Shown: positions 1 to 7,246, counted from the first letter of the stretch. The stretch is DNA of 17,042 nucleotides from Actinomycetota bacterium (GCA_009704345.1 WLEH01000005.1:1-17042), one strand, 5' to 3'. The notes: generated by a model not told the origin, from the letters alone. Made by a program: numbers and translations.

Positions 1-3000
1 AAACTCTCGATGTTCTCCGGGGTGGTGAGATCGGTTTTCACCTCTGTCTTAGAGCGCATAATGGCGAACTGCGTCGGGTCATTTTCCCTATTGACATAGC
101 TGATACATCCCCGGATATTATTCATGAATTTCAGCCGGCCATTCTGGGTGAAATTACCCTCTTCATCCAGGTATTCCTTCTTAAAATCGCTGAATCCTAG
201 ATCAATCGCGTTGGGGGAGTTGGGGAACTGGCTGCGAGTACTGTCGGTGGGATCGATGAGAATGTTTAGAAGACGGAGGTACTGCATAGGGGACGTATTA
301 TATGGAGTGGCGGTCATAAGAAGAACACGACAGGAGTTCTTGCCGCTGACACGATAGGAATTCTGGATCATTTTTTCTATTGCGGGGGTATCCGGCTTCT
401 CGGCTTCACTGAGGGATTCATTCCAGATGAGATTCTCCGCTTCATCAATAATAATCAGGGTTTTGGAAATAGGATCAGCATCTCCTTTTTTAGCGCGGAT
501 TCTCTCCGCGAGGTTAGTGGGTCTAGATCGTGTTTTATTGAACGAGTTGGCTATGTTGGAGAGAGTGCGATATGACATTGGTTCATAGAAATACCCCGGG
601 AGCATCGCATTAATCTGTGCGAGTTGTGTGATATTACCCTGAAAATCACTGGGGATTGGATAATTATTCTTCTGCATCTCCTCTTTAGCTCGGTTGTATT
701 CTATTACGGTGCGGAAACAGGGTGGGGATGTATCCTTGCCAAATATGTTTTTATCGACATCAGATCTAAGAGTGGTCTTGGTGACCCACATGATATCGTA
801 ACCCATTTTCTGGAAGGTTGTGCTGACTACGCCGACTGCGGAACAGGTCTTGCCGGATCCGGTGGAGTGCCAGAAATGCATACCTTTTATAGGTGTGAAT
901 GGTGTGAAGTATCTTCGAACAAAATTCTGGGTGGGAGTTAAATCCATTGACTTCCCCGGCGCACTTATACAGAGATTCTCCAGTTTAGGAGCCTTAATAA
1001 AGTAATCTTTGCCGAAAACACGGTTTACTACCTCGTTGTATTTTTGGTAATCTTTCACCCCCATCAACTCCGTCTCTAATTTCTTAGAAAACTGAAGATC
1101 TTCCTCGGGAATCACATTATTTCTCAGGTTATTAATCAGAACTCCCATATCATTGCTTGGAAGTGGCGCCGATTTATTAATCTCTTCTAAACCAATACTG
1201 AATCTACTGAATCCGGGTGTCGCTGCCTGGGGTCTCGCGGGACCTACCGGAGGTCTCGCGGGTATTTCCTGTGACCCCTGTGACTCCTGCGATTCTTCTT
1301 CAGAATCCTCTTGTGACCCCTGGGATTCTTCCTCATAATCCTCCTGTGACTCCTGTGACCCCTGGGATTCTTCCTCATAATCCTCCTGCGACTCCTGCGA
1401 TTCTTCCTCATAATCCTCCTGCGACTCCTGATCTGGAATCTCTAGAGGTTCATAGGAATCTATGGAGTCTCTGGATTTAGATTCGAGAGATTCAACTGTG
1501 AGCTCGCGACCATCAACTGCCGCCACTTTATTTTCAGCTAACTCCTTCTTAATCTTGCGCTCTAGTCTCGATATTTTATCGCTGAGTTTCTTGCGAATAA
1601 TATTAGGGTCATTCTCCGATAATTTCTCCTCAATCTCCCGTAACTTCTTCTGTATTAATTTATACTGATTCTCAGTTCTATCTGGTTTCTCCACAGGTTT
1701 CTCCACAGGTTTCTCCACAAGTTTCGCCACAGGTTTCTTAACTACAGGAGCAACTGGCTTAGCCTCTACCGCAATATTCACTATATTTCTAGAGGGAATC
1801 GCCGGTGATATTCGCGTTCCCGGTGGAATCGCCGCAGCTCTCTCATTATTAATAATATTATCCTCTATAACATAGGCAGGTTCTACACCATCCATAGGTG
1901 TAACTGGGTGCATTTTGATCTGTATATCTCCGGAGAGGGGAATTTCACCTGTAATATACTTATTTTTCATTCCTGGGTTCTCACCCACATTTATTATCTC
2001 CAGACCAGCATCTAAATCCTCCTGATTCACACCGGGTTTACGCCGATTCTTCTCGGTAACATTAAGAAGTACGCGATTTTTCTTAGTCTTATTAATTTTC
2101 TTCTTTTTTCCACCACTAAACCCGAAGAGTTTGCTCAGAAAACCGGGTTCCTCTTTCTCTTCTGGTTCGGCATCCACATCTAGACCAATATCGATCCCCG
2201 CTTCACCCACAGCATCTTTGCCCTCCTGCGTAGCCGAACTACCAGTCTCATCTATAAGACGTGTCGAATGGAGTGCCAAAGTCATATCCCTATCAACCGC
2301 AGCCTCTCTACACGCAGACAGCACATTATCTTCGAATCTCTCTAACTGAATCTTAATCTTAGACATGACATAACTATGAATATTCGAATGATTCTCGAAA
2401 TCACCCTCATTAACATCCAGATTATACACAAACACCTCCAGCGGCCACCCCCGTTTAGGATCATACTCCAATCCCTTCTGACCACAATATCGCGTGGCTC
2501 TGCCGAGAGCCTGCTTGAAGTCAGAGTCGGTGAGAAACGGCTCTACCATATGAATGTATCTGACATCGTAGAGGTCGATACCAGCCTTAAACCGCGAGTC
2601 CAGAATGACAAAACGCATACGCTCTCCATGACTATTTCCCTCTGGGCCCCGGGAATTAAACACGGCCTTCACCGCATCCACGTCTTCTTTTAGAAAATCC
2701 TGCTCTCCGAAGAGCTTACCCTTAGTAAAAAACCCGAAACTCTTGCGTCTAGTTATATCCCGCTCCACCGGGGCTTTCACCACGAACTTGCCGCCCTCCC
2801 TAGAAACAGTACAGTTATAACCGTAGGCGATAAGGGCTGATGCTATTGGGCCAACTCCGATACGTACATTGTTCTGGTCAACATAGATGAAATGTTTGTA
2901 GGCTTTGCCGGATTCAGCGTCTTTTTTATCGATATTCTCGATATTCTTGATGAGGGCGTATATTTTGGGGGCTACTATAGGTAAAATATCGCGGAGATTC

Positions 3001-3188
3001 TTCCTTTTAACCTCGTTGAATTCCGGTTGATCGAACCGGAACTCGTTCTTGTTTATAGAGATATTAGCCACACCACGAATACATTTTATATCATAGGGGT
3101 CCGCTTTATTCTTCCGGGGATTCACCTCTGGATTACCCGGTTTCTGCTTATTTTGCCCCGGATTAATTACCTCCGGTTTTACCTCCAT
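1..3188 (-). CDS. D6/D11-like superfamily 2 helicase with permuted halves (3' end outside window)
   Basis: Open frame of 1062 codons from an ATG with the TATAAATG start context, running off the left edge. It resembles poxvirus D6/D11-type (VETF/NPH-I) ATP-dependent helicases used in viral transcription. The order of parts is unusual. Residues about 40-290 are the helicase C-terminal half: APKIYALIKNIE, IGVGPIASALIAYGY, LDSRFKAGID (196-205) and motif VI QALGRATR (226-233). Residues about 290-680 are a linker with a KKKK-rich patch, VEKP repeats and an E/S/Q/D repeat tract. The N-terminal half follows: TPTQNFVRRY, Walker A STGSGKT (775-781), DEAE (915-918), TATP (959-962) and the ISYVNRENDP element. 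All core motifs look intact. Helicase family is confident; precise role (early transcription factor or termination factor) is not decided. A second C-terminal half could lie beyond the edge. Confidence 0.9.
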   Translation of the reverse strand, partial: MEVKPEVINPGQNKQKPGNPEVNPRKNKADPYDIKCIRGVANISINKNEFRFDQPEFNEVKRKNLRDILPIVAPKIYALIKNIENIDKKDAESGKAYKHFIYVDQNNVRIGVGPIASALIAYGYNCTVSREGGKFVVKAPVERDITRRKSFGFFTKGKLFGEQDFLKEDVDAVKAVFNSRGPEGNSHGERMRFVILDSRFKAGIDLYDVRYIHMVEPFLTDSDFKQALGRATRYCGQKGLEYDPKRGWPLEVFVYNLDVNEGDFENHSNIHSYVMSKIKIQLERFEDNVLSACREAAVDRDMTLALHSTRLIDETGSSATQEGKDAVGEAGIDIGLDVDAEPEEKEEPGFLSKLFGFSGGKKKKINKTKKNRVLLNVTEKNRRKPGVNQEDLDAGLEIINVGENPGMKNKYITGEIPLSGDIQIKMHPVTPMDGVEPAYVIEDNIINNERAAAIPPGTRISPAIPSRNIVNIAVEAKPVAPVVKKPVAKLVEKPVEKPVEKPDRTENQYKLIQKKLREIEEKLSENDPNIIRKKLSDKISRLERKIKKELAENKVAAVDGRELTVESLESKSRDSIDSYEPLEIPDQESQEDYEEESQESQEDYEEESQGSQESQEDYEEESQGSQEDSEEESQESQGSQEIPARPPVGPARPQAATPGFSRFSIGLEEINKSAPLPSNDMGVLINNLRNNVIPEEDLQFSKKLETELMGVKDYQKYNEVVNRVFGKDYFIKAPKLENLCISAPGKSMDLTPTQNFVRRYFTPFTPIKGMHFWHSTGSGKTCSAVGVVSTTFQKMGYDIMWVTKTTLRSDVDKNIFGKDTSPPCFRTVIEYNRAKEEMQKNNYPIPSDFQGNITQLAQINAMLPGYFYEPMSYRTLSNIANSFNKTRSRPTNLAERIRAKKGDADPISKTLIIIDEAENLIWNESLSEAEKPDTPAIEKMIQNSYRVSGKNSCRVLLMTATPYNTSPMQYLRLLNILIDPTDSTRSQFPNSPNAIDLGFSDFKKEYLDEEGNFTQNGRLKFMNNIRGCISYVNRENDPTQFAIMRSKTEVKTDLTTPENIES
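1267..1436 (-). repeat. In-frame acidic E/S/Q/D tandem repeat inside the helicase linker
   Basis: Units of about 33 to 42 bp, all multiples of three, encode recurring SQEDYEEESQ and SQGSQE blocks. The stretch covers residues about 585-641 of the helicase gene. It is expected to be disordered and may vary in copy number between strains. A shorter VEKP repeat lies nearby at 1684-1740. Confidence 0.85.
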
Positions 3189-3228
3189 TTATAGAATAAC
3201 ACAAATTTCACCATCATCCACCATTCTT

Positions 3229-3705
3229 CTAGAATTTCAACGGGCGCGCCCAGGCTGACCCCATCGACATTCTTGGTTTTATCACCTCTTTTTTAACCAC
3301 AGGATGGGGGGTCGGGTGTGACACTAATCTACCGTAAAAATCCACCGAATACGACGGGCGATACAGCGCGGAAGATATAGTTACCCCCGCCACTGTTGCG
3401 CCCGGTATTTTAGTATAAGCCGCCTCCGCCGCATCATTCTTTCTATATCCTGCCATATATACACCACCATCTATGTGATCGACCCAGAGGATTTCGCCGT
3501 ATTTAGAGAGGAAAAGTATGAGTGTGTTGATCTCGGGATATGCGGGGATATCTCCCAGCCATTCGATAGAGAACATGATATTGAAGGGCGTGGCTTCGGT
3601 GATTAGGGTGAGTTCTGAGTGATATCGGAGGGGGATTTGTAGGTATATCTGGAGGAATGCGCGGAGTATTTCATCTTTTTCGTGGAAAAAAAACTGATAT
3701 TCCAT
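3229..3705 (-). CDS. Small protein with RRM-like fold pattern
   Basis: 158 residues from the chosen ATG. The frame stays open to an earlier ATG at 3777 (182 residues), but those codons lie across a long hairpin (3719-3769) and encode an unconvincing peptide, so Met at 3705 is preferred. Residues about 40-112 read as beta-alpha-beta-beta-alpha-beta: FNIMFSIEW, EINTLILFLSKYGEI, ILWVDHI, GVYMAGYRKN, DAAEAAYTKI, VAGVTI. The position of KYGEI and the GVYMAGY strand resemble the alpha1/RNP1 parts of RNA-recognition motifs, so RNA binding is possible but only inferred. The C-terminus is basic and ends MSMGSAWARPLKF. It lies 40 bp upstream of the helicase start on the same strand. Confidence 0.75.
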   Translation of the reverse strand: MEYQFFFHEKDEILRAFLQIYLQIPLRYHSELTLITEATPFNIMFSIEWLGDIPAYPEINTLILFLSKYGEILWVDHIDGGVYMAGYRKNDAAEAAYTKIPGATVAGVTISSALYRPSYSVDFYGRLVSHPTPHPVVKKEVIKPRMSMGSAWARPLKF

Positions 3706-3718
3706 TTGAACTAAAAAA

Positions 3719-3769
3719 AGATGTGTGCTTATTCCCCCCCAACCTAGGGGGTGAAATAAACACACATCT
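3719..3769. terminator. Long intergenic hairpin
   Basis: Arms AGATGTGTG (3719-3727) and CACACATCT (3761-3769) pair perfectly. Past one mismatch the stem continues for about five more pairs, and a C-run (3734-3740) faces GGGGG (3747-3751) near the loop. It lies about 70 nt after the stop of the gene at 3838-4107 and just upstream of the ATG at 3705. A role as the 3'-end signal of the upstream gene is inferred from the Mimivirus pattern of hairpin-directed transcript ends. Confidence 0.6.
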
Positions 3770-3837
3770 ACATACATACAGCGATTTCACACCGATAGTC
3801 TACTACTGATAAACCTCTGATGGAGAATTATAACGAT

Positions 3838-4107
3838 TTATTCGTATTCACCATCTGAGTTACCACAATAGGTATCGTCGAAATCGCCGTCGACCATTCT
3901 TCCTACGACAATCCCGTAGGAGTCGGTCTTGACAACACCACTACTCTCCTTGATTACATAGTCGCAACCATCAATTACAATTGGACTGTAAATACGGTCG
4001 TAACTAATACTTTTCTCATTGTACTTTGACAGTCTCTTTTTAGATCTCGTAATATTAGAATTACGGACTCTACCAGAAACTGGCTTGGCGTCGGGCTTGA
4101 TTGGCAT
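3838..4107 (-). CDS. Small hypothetical protein with basic head and acidic tail
   Basis: 89 residues, no recognised family. The N-terminal 35 residues are rich in Lys/Arg/Ser (RSKKRLSKYNEK). The middle, about 40-70, looks like a small beta-rich segment (SPIVIDGCDYVIKESSGVV, YGIVVG), and the end is acidic (DGDFDDTYCGNSDGEYE). The ATG is the only good start. An exact reverse-strand AAAATTGA begins 89 nt upstream, half of a shared divergent promoter, so early expression is likely. A run of eight G on the + strand (C on the coding strand) lies 16 nt upstream of the ATG. Confidence 0.7.
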   Translation of the reverse strand: MPIKPDAKPVSGRVRNSNITRSKKRLSKYNEKSISYDRIYSPIVIDGCDYVIKESSGVVKTDSYGIVVGRMVDGDFDDTYCGNSDGEYE

Positions 4108-4195
4108 GATGAAAATTTCGCTGGGGGGGGATTCGCTTTACGACTGAATAACAGTTGTCTAAGACAGGAATGTTAATAGTACAGAAATTGCAAAT

Positions 4196-4221
4196 TCAAT
4201 TTTATATATATAAAAAATTGA
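4196..4221. promoter_or_regulatory. Divergent early promoter: two AAAATTGA elements facing apart
   Basis: TCAATTTT (4196-4203) and AAAATTGA (4214-4221) form an inverted pair separated by ten A/T bases. The first points at the gene starting at 4107 (-), the second at the gene starting at 4265 (+), 43 nt before its ATG. AAAATTGA is the established early promoter core of mimiviruses. Confidence 0.75.
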
Positions 4222-4264
4222 CTTCCGTTATATTAATAATCACATAAGGCTGAACTTTAATAAA

Positions 4265-4822
4265 ATGGATCCGAAATCCAATTCTAAACCTATTACGTTA
4301 TATTATGGTATAGAGACTTCCAGACTCAATCAGATCCTCAAAGACCTCTATGAGCTGTCTATGGGATTTGTATATGAAGACTACGAGAAAGAAGCTCGGA
4401 AATACATCCAGAATTCTGCGAAGATTCTAGAGGAACCTGTTGCTACTACTGCGCCAAAGACAAAGAGGTCTGTGAGTATAGCAGACACTGCCGATATTAT
4501 CATCTCTAAACCCACGGCATCTCGCAAGAAGAAACCGGTGATAACGGAAGAAGCTGCGGTGGAATCGGTGGTGATTTCTACGGAGGACGCGGCGGAAAAA
4601 CCGGTGGAGATTACTCCTGCTAAGACGGTATGTAAAAAGAAGAAGATGAGTCACATCCCTCATAATATGATTGAGGTTTGGCATGAAGAGATTTCGGGGC
4701 AAGTATATCTTGTCGATCGATTCTCTAATGTTTTCACCAATAATCTCGATAATCCAACACTGATCGGGTTTGTTCAAGAGGATAATACCATCGGATATCT
4801 AGATGGATATGAAGGATGGTAA
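4265..4822 (+). CDS. Hypothetical protein with C-terminal YLVD module
   Basis: 185 residues, no named family. Residues 1-60 look mostly helical (LNQILKDLYELSMGF...YEKEARKYIQ). Residues 60-125 are a low-complexity linker rich in Ala, Pro, Lys and Glu. The C-terminus, about 138-182, is a compact module: VYLVDRFSNVFTN, LIGFVQEDNTIGYL. A similar module ends the protein at 7247-7804, which also has a helix followed by a low-complexity linker. The start ATG has the AATAAAATGG context and an AAAATTGA element 43 nt upstream. It converges on DHFR. Confidence 0.8.
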   Translation: MDPKSNSKPITLYYGIETSRLNQILKDLYELSMGFVYEDYEKEARKYIQNSAKILEEPVATTAPKTKRSVSIADTADIIISKPTASRKKKPVITEEAAVESVVISTEDAAEKPVEITPAKTVCKKKKMSHIPHNMIEVWHEEISGQVYLVDRFSNVFTNNLDNPTLIGFVQEDNTIGYLDGYEGW

Positions 4823-4852
4823 TATATGCCGGGTATTCTATATAACTGGTGC

Positions 4853-4894
4853 CACTCCACTGGCGTTTTGTATTCACTCCACTGGCGTTTTGTA
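4853..4894. repeat. 20-bp perfect tandem duplication across the DHFR stop
   Basis: CACTCCACTGGCGTTTTGTA occurs at 4853-4872 and again at 4875-4894, period 22. The right copy encodes the last codons of DHFR and most of its stop codon; the left copy lies just past the stop. A similar arrangement occurs at 11742-11786. Confidence 0.95.
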
Positions 4895-5419
4895 ATACAA
4901 TAACTCCACCATTTTACCCGTTTTTTTATCAACCACGAACTCCGAACTCTCACAGATAAACGCGGTTTCCATTAGAAACACGCGATTGTCACAGCCGAAA
5001 TCCGCATCAATCTTATTCCAATATATCATCCTATAATCCCCTCTCGATAGAAAGAGATTATAGATATCCCGTCCTCCACACACCCACACCCTATGAATAT
5101 CCTTCAGACTCGCCAAGATACTACCAACCTCTTCCACCGTTCTCGCTCCCAGAACACCCTCCGGTAACCGCTCTGGATGAGTGGTAATAACCAGGATTCT
5201 CCTACCGCCATTTAGCACGGATTTCCGACCCATATACTCCCAGGTTTTGCGCCCCATCAATAGGATATTCTGTTTATCTTCGCCGTGAGTGGAGGTAGTT
5301 ACACGGAAATACTGCATATCCTCGGAGATATTCCAGGGGATAACACCACTGAGACTGATACCGAACTTAGCATCCGTGGCCAATATAATATTGACATCAT
5401 AGATATCTGACAATTTCAT
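4874..5419 (-). CDS. DHFR: Dihydrofolate reductase
   Basis: Reduces dihydrofolate to tetrahydrofolate with NADPH, supplying the folate cofactor for dTMP synthesis. 181 residues, normal for the family. Hallmarks in order: an N-terminal strand and Met20-type loop (VNIILATDAKFGIS), PWNISEDMQYF with the acidic catalytic residue at Asp34 (equivalent to E. coli Asp27), MGRKTW (55-60), RILVITT, and the NADPH-binding CGGRDIY (114-120). All key residues are present, so it should be active. No thymidylate synthase lies in this window. It is near the deoxynucleoside kinase, consistent with a nucleotide-supply cluster. No exact early or late motif is seen upstream; the 75-bp spacer is AT-rich. Confidence 0.97.
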   Translation of the reverse strand: MKLSDIYDVNIILATDAKFGISLSGVIPWNISEDMQYFRVTTSTHGEDKQNILLMGRKTWEYMGRKSVLNGGRRILVITTHPERLPEGVLGARTVEEVGSILASLKDIHRVWVCGGRDIYNLFLSRGDYRMIYWNKIDADFGCDNRVFLMETAFICESSEFVVDKKTGKMVELLYYKTPVE

Positions 5420-5442
5420 CTTCTTACAATCTCCAGAGGCAA

Positions 5443-5482
5443 TTTATTGTATTTATTGCTTTTATGGTTTATTCTATTTATT
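5443..5482 (-). promoter_or_regulatory. Cluster of four AATAAA hexamers
   Basis: On the minus strand AATAAA occurs four times in 40 bp (TTTATT at 5443, 5452, 5468 and 5477 on +), between the stop of the gene ending at 5495 and the DHFR ATG. It could be a polyadenylation-like tail for the first, an AT-rich promoter for the second, or both. AT richness alone could produce it. Confidence 0.3.
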
Positions 5483-5494
5483 GGTACCGCCCGC

Positions 5495-5896
5495 TCACTC
5501 TAGATTACGAATCACATACGTGCGTCGGGTCTTCTTGCGCCCAGTGGCTTTATCGTATCCATCACACACTACCACCGGTTTCAACTTATAGTAGTTACAT
5601 TTCAGTAGCTGGCGAATCGCATTGATCACGGGGTTCTTCTGTTTAGATGCGTTATTACTGTGGAGACACGTGAGCATATCACTTGAATAATATTTCTTGA
5701 GTTGCGGTACGAATGTTCGCAACGAATCGAGATGCGATAGATCCTCTAGATGTGAGCGGTCAATAGAGATGGAGAATAGATTATCCTTATGGACATCGAG
5801 CCCGAGTGATCCGAGACATTCATACATTAATCGGGTTTTCTCGACCTCGGGGGAAGGTTCCGCTGCTACACTCTCCGACGACATTTGAATATCCAT
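5495..5896 (-). CDS. Conserved-looking hypothetical protein
   Basis: 133 residues from the ATG at 5896; a second in-frame ATG lies at 5884, and a TTG at 5902 was not accepted as a start. No named family is recognised. It starts with a helical/acidic part (SPEVEKTRLMYECLGSLGL), followed by LKKYYSSDMLTCLHSNN and then a basic block KQKNPVINAIRQLLKCNYYKL and GYDKATGRKKTRRTYVI. The basic C-terminal half with regular hydrophobics suggests a small folded, possibly nucleic-acid-binding, domain. It sits between DHFR and the deoxynucleoside kinase, divergent from the latter. Confidence 0.8.
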   Translation of the reverse strand: MDIQMSSESVAAEPSPEVEKTRLMYECLGSLGLDVHKDNLFSISIDRSHLEDLSHLDSLRTFVPQLKKYYSSDMLTCLHSNNASKQKNPVINAIRQLLKCNYYKLKPVVVCDGYDKATGRKKTRRTYVIRNLE

Positions 5897-5938
5897 AAAC
5901 AAAGATTTTCGCTATTACAAACACAGTAGGTCATCAAT

Positions 5939-5946
5939 AAAATTGA
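5939..5946 (+). promoter_or_regulatory. Early promoter core AAAATTGA for the kinase
   Basis: Exact AAAATTGA, 51 nt before the ATG at 5998, a distance typical of the mimivirus early element. No other copy lies in the spacer. Confidence 0.65.
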
Positions 5947-5997
5947 TTCGTTCTGCGGATATTGTATTAAAATATAAGATAGTAGATAGTAAAAATA

Positions 5998-6675
5998 ATG
6001 ACTTCGCTGCCCGGAACCCACGTAATCAAACCGAAGATTATCTCTATCGATGGAGGAATCGGCGCAGGAAAGTCGACTTTACTTGCGAAACTAAAGAAGG
6101 ATTGCCCGGAATGGAATTTTATCGACGAACCAGTGGACTACTGGATGAAGCTGAAAGACGAAGAAGGTCGATCCATCCTCGAACTCTTCTATAGCGATAA
6201 GAAGAGATGGTCGTTTACATTCCAGAATACCGCCTACCTAACTCGGGTGCGTTCCACGTTGAAAGCCATCGAGAACTGGCAGAAACTCTGTGAGGCGGAT
6301 CCTTCAAAATACGGAAATAATGTATTTATCACCGAGCGATCCGTGGAGACCGACTACAATGTCTTCGCCAAGATGTTACATGACTCGGGACTTCTAACCA
6401 AGATTGAGTGGGATATCTATAGACAGTGGTTTCATCATCTCCAGAGTGGATGTGAGGTGGCCGGTATCGTCTATCTCACCACCAACCCGAAGACGTGTAA
6501 AGAACGAATCATTGTTCGGGGGCGAGAAGGCGAAGATGATATCAATCTCGACTATCTCACCGATCTCGATAGATACCATAAAAAATGGGTGAGTGAAACC
6601 ACCATCCCTGTTCTAGAATTTAACACAGACGGAGATAGCACTGCGGCGATCAAAGAATTCATCGATAGTCTATAA
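5998..6675 (+). CDS. dNK: Deoxynucleoside kinase
   Basis: Phosphorylates deoxynucleosides with ATP, feeding the viral dNTP pool. 225 residues, matching the dCK/dGK/dNK family. P-loop GGIGAGKST (19-27), the catalytic-type EP pair (44-45), FQNTAYLTRV (75-84) for base binding, TERSVETDY with ERS (113-115), and the lid arginines in ERIIVRGREGED (169-180) are all present. Substrate preference (pyrimidine, purine or broad) cannot be read with confidence. The ATG at 5998 follows an A-rich leader and an early-type AAAATTGA. A longer overlapping frame starting at 5943 lacks these motifs and was set aside. Confidence 0.96.
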   Translation: MTSLPGTHVIKPKIISIDGGIGAGKSTLLAKLKKDCPEWNFIDEPVDYWMKLKDEEGRSILELFYSDKKRWSFTFQNTAYLTRVRSTLKAIENWQKLCEADPSKYGNNVFITERSVETDYNVFAKMLHDSGLLTKIEWDIYRQWFHHLQSGCEVAGIVYLTTNPKTCKERIIVRGREGEDDINLDYLTDLDRYHKKWVSETTIPVLEFNTDGDSTAAIKEFIDSL

Positions 6676-6685
6676 ACGATCGATG
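6660..6685. terminator. Short hairpin spanning the kinase stop codon
   Basis: CATCGAT (6660-6666) pairs with ATCGATG (6679-6685) around a 12-nt loop that holds the TAA of the kinase. It lies between convergent genes. The stem is only 7 bp, so this is a weaker case than the other hairpins in the window. Confidence 0.35.
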
Positions 6686-6710
6686 TGATTTCCTCATCAA
6701 AACAAGAGTA

Positions 6711-7124
6711 TTATTTTTTAGCACGAGACACTGTTGATCTCGCCGAAGATTTCGTGGTTGATCTCGCGGAAGAAGATACCGTAGATGCCGGACTGGCGGT
6801 GGTACTCCTCTTAATCACTATCTTCTTGTTAACTAATCTCGGAGCCGGTGACGCGGATCTAGATGGAGGATCCTCCGCAGATCTAGCCGCAACTTCCGGG
6901 TTACTACCTCTAGATTTAATGGGTTCCGAATCAGCCTTCAGCCTCTTACCCGGAATCTTCCGGATCTTCTCCGGCAGATACCTCTCCAGAAGATCATTAT
7001 ACTCTAAACCATACACCATTGATACTCGGAGGAGTACTTCTTTTTTCATAGTGTTCATATTCTCTTGCATCTCCCTGAGAGACTCACGGGATAAATACAC
7101 CGCTAAATCATCTGCCCCAGACAT
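6711..7124 (-). CDS. Small protein with basic Ser/Thr/Ala tail
   Basis: 137 residues. The N-terminal 60 are helical (MQENMNTMKKEVLLRVSMVYGLEYNDLLERYLPEK is the region 19-53), ending in a YGLEYNDLLERYL segment of the kind that recurs in giant-virus proteins. From about residue 60 it is basic and low in complexity, ending with repeated SSARST/KSSARSTVSRAKK, much like histone H1 or packaging-protein tails. DNA or RNA binding is inferred from charge only. The opposite strand carries a slightly longer frame (6685-7155); the minus frame is preferred because it has an ordered N-terminus and a correctly oriented AAAATTGA upstream at 7236-7243. Confidence 0.72.
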   Translation of the reverse strand: MSGADDLAVYLSRESLREMQENMNTMKKEVLLRVSMVYGLEYNDLLERYLPEKIRKIPGKRLKADSEPIKSRGSNPEVAARSAEDPPSRSASPAPRLVNKKIVIKRSTTASPASTVSSSARSTTKSSARSTVSRAKK

Positions 7125-7159
7125 TTTCCTTTTACTTCAAGACGGTTTCCTTTAATATG

Positions 7160-7197
7160 CGATACCACTATCGTTGATAGACGATACCACTATCGTT
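7160..7197. repeat. 16-bp direct repeat, each copy a small palindrome
   Basis: CGATACCACTATCGTT occurs at 7160-7175 and 7182-7197, period 22. Each copy contains CGATA...TATCG, so each can fold by itself. It lies in the leader of the gene starting at 7124 (-). Confidence 0.85.
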
Positions 7198-7204
7198 ATC
7201 ATAC

Positions 7205-7234
7205 CTACATAGTATATATTGATATACTGTGTAG
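7205..7234. terminator. Strong hairpin after the coiled-coil gene
   Basis: Arms CTACATAGTATAT (7205-7217) and ATATACTGTGTAG (7222-7234) pair over 13 positions with one mismatch and a 4-nt loop ATTG. It begins 12 nt past the stop of the gene at 7247-7804 (-), fitting a Mimivirus-type 3'-end hairpin. Confidence 0.65.
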
Positions 7235-7235
7235 T

Positions 7236-7243
7236 TCAATTTT
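7236..7243 (-). promoter_or_regulatory. Early promoter core AAAATTGA (minus strand)
   Basis: Exact TCAATTTT on +, oriented toward the gene starting at 7124, 111 nt upstream of its ATG. The hairpin 7205-7234 and the direct repeats lie between it and that ATG. Confidence 0.55.
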
Positions 7244-7246
7244 CGT

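Noticed and set aside
624..1668. Plus-strand frames with repeated Pro/Thr/Ser (for example at 1217-1480)
   Set aside because: Antisense reflections of the acidic repeat and helicase core, whose minus frame is open across the whole region with intact motifs.
3706..3777. Longer start (ATG at 3777) for the RRM-like protein
   Set aside because: Its extra codons cover a 51-bp hairpin with a C-run/G-run and give an implausible peptide.
4853..4894. CRISPR-like or phage-type attachment repeat
   Set aside because: Only two copies with 2 bp between them and no spacer; a simple tandem duplication explains it.
6685..7155. Plus-strand frame of 156 codons opposite the basic-tailed gene
   Set aside because: It is the mirror of the Ser/Ala/Arg-rich tail, with an odd hydrophobic/acidic composition; the minus frame has an ordered N-terminus and an oriented early motif.
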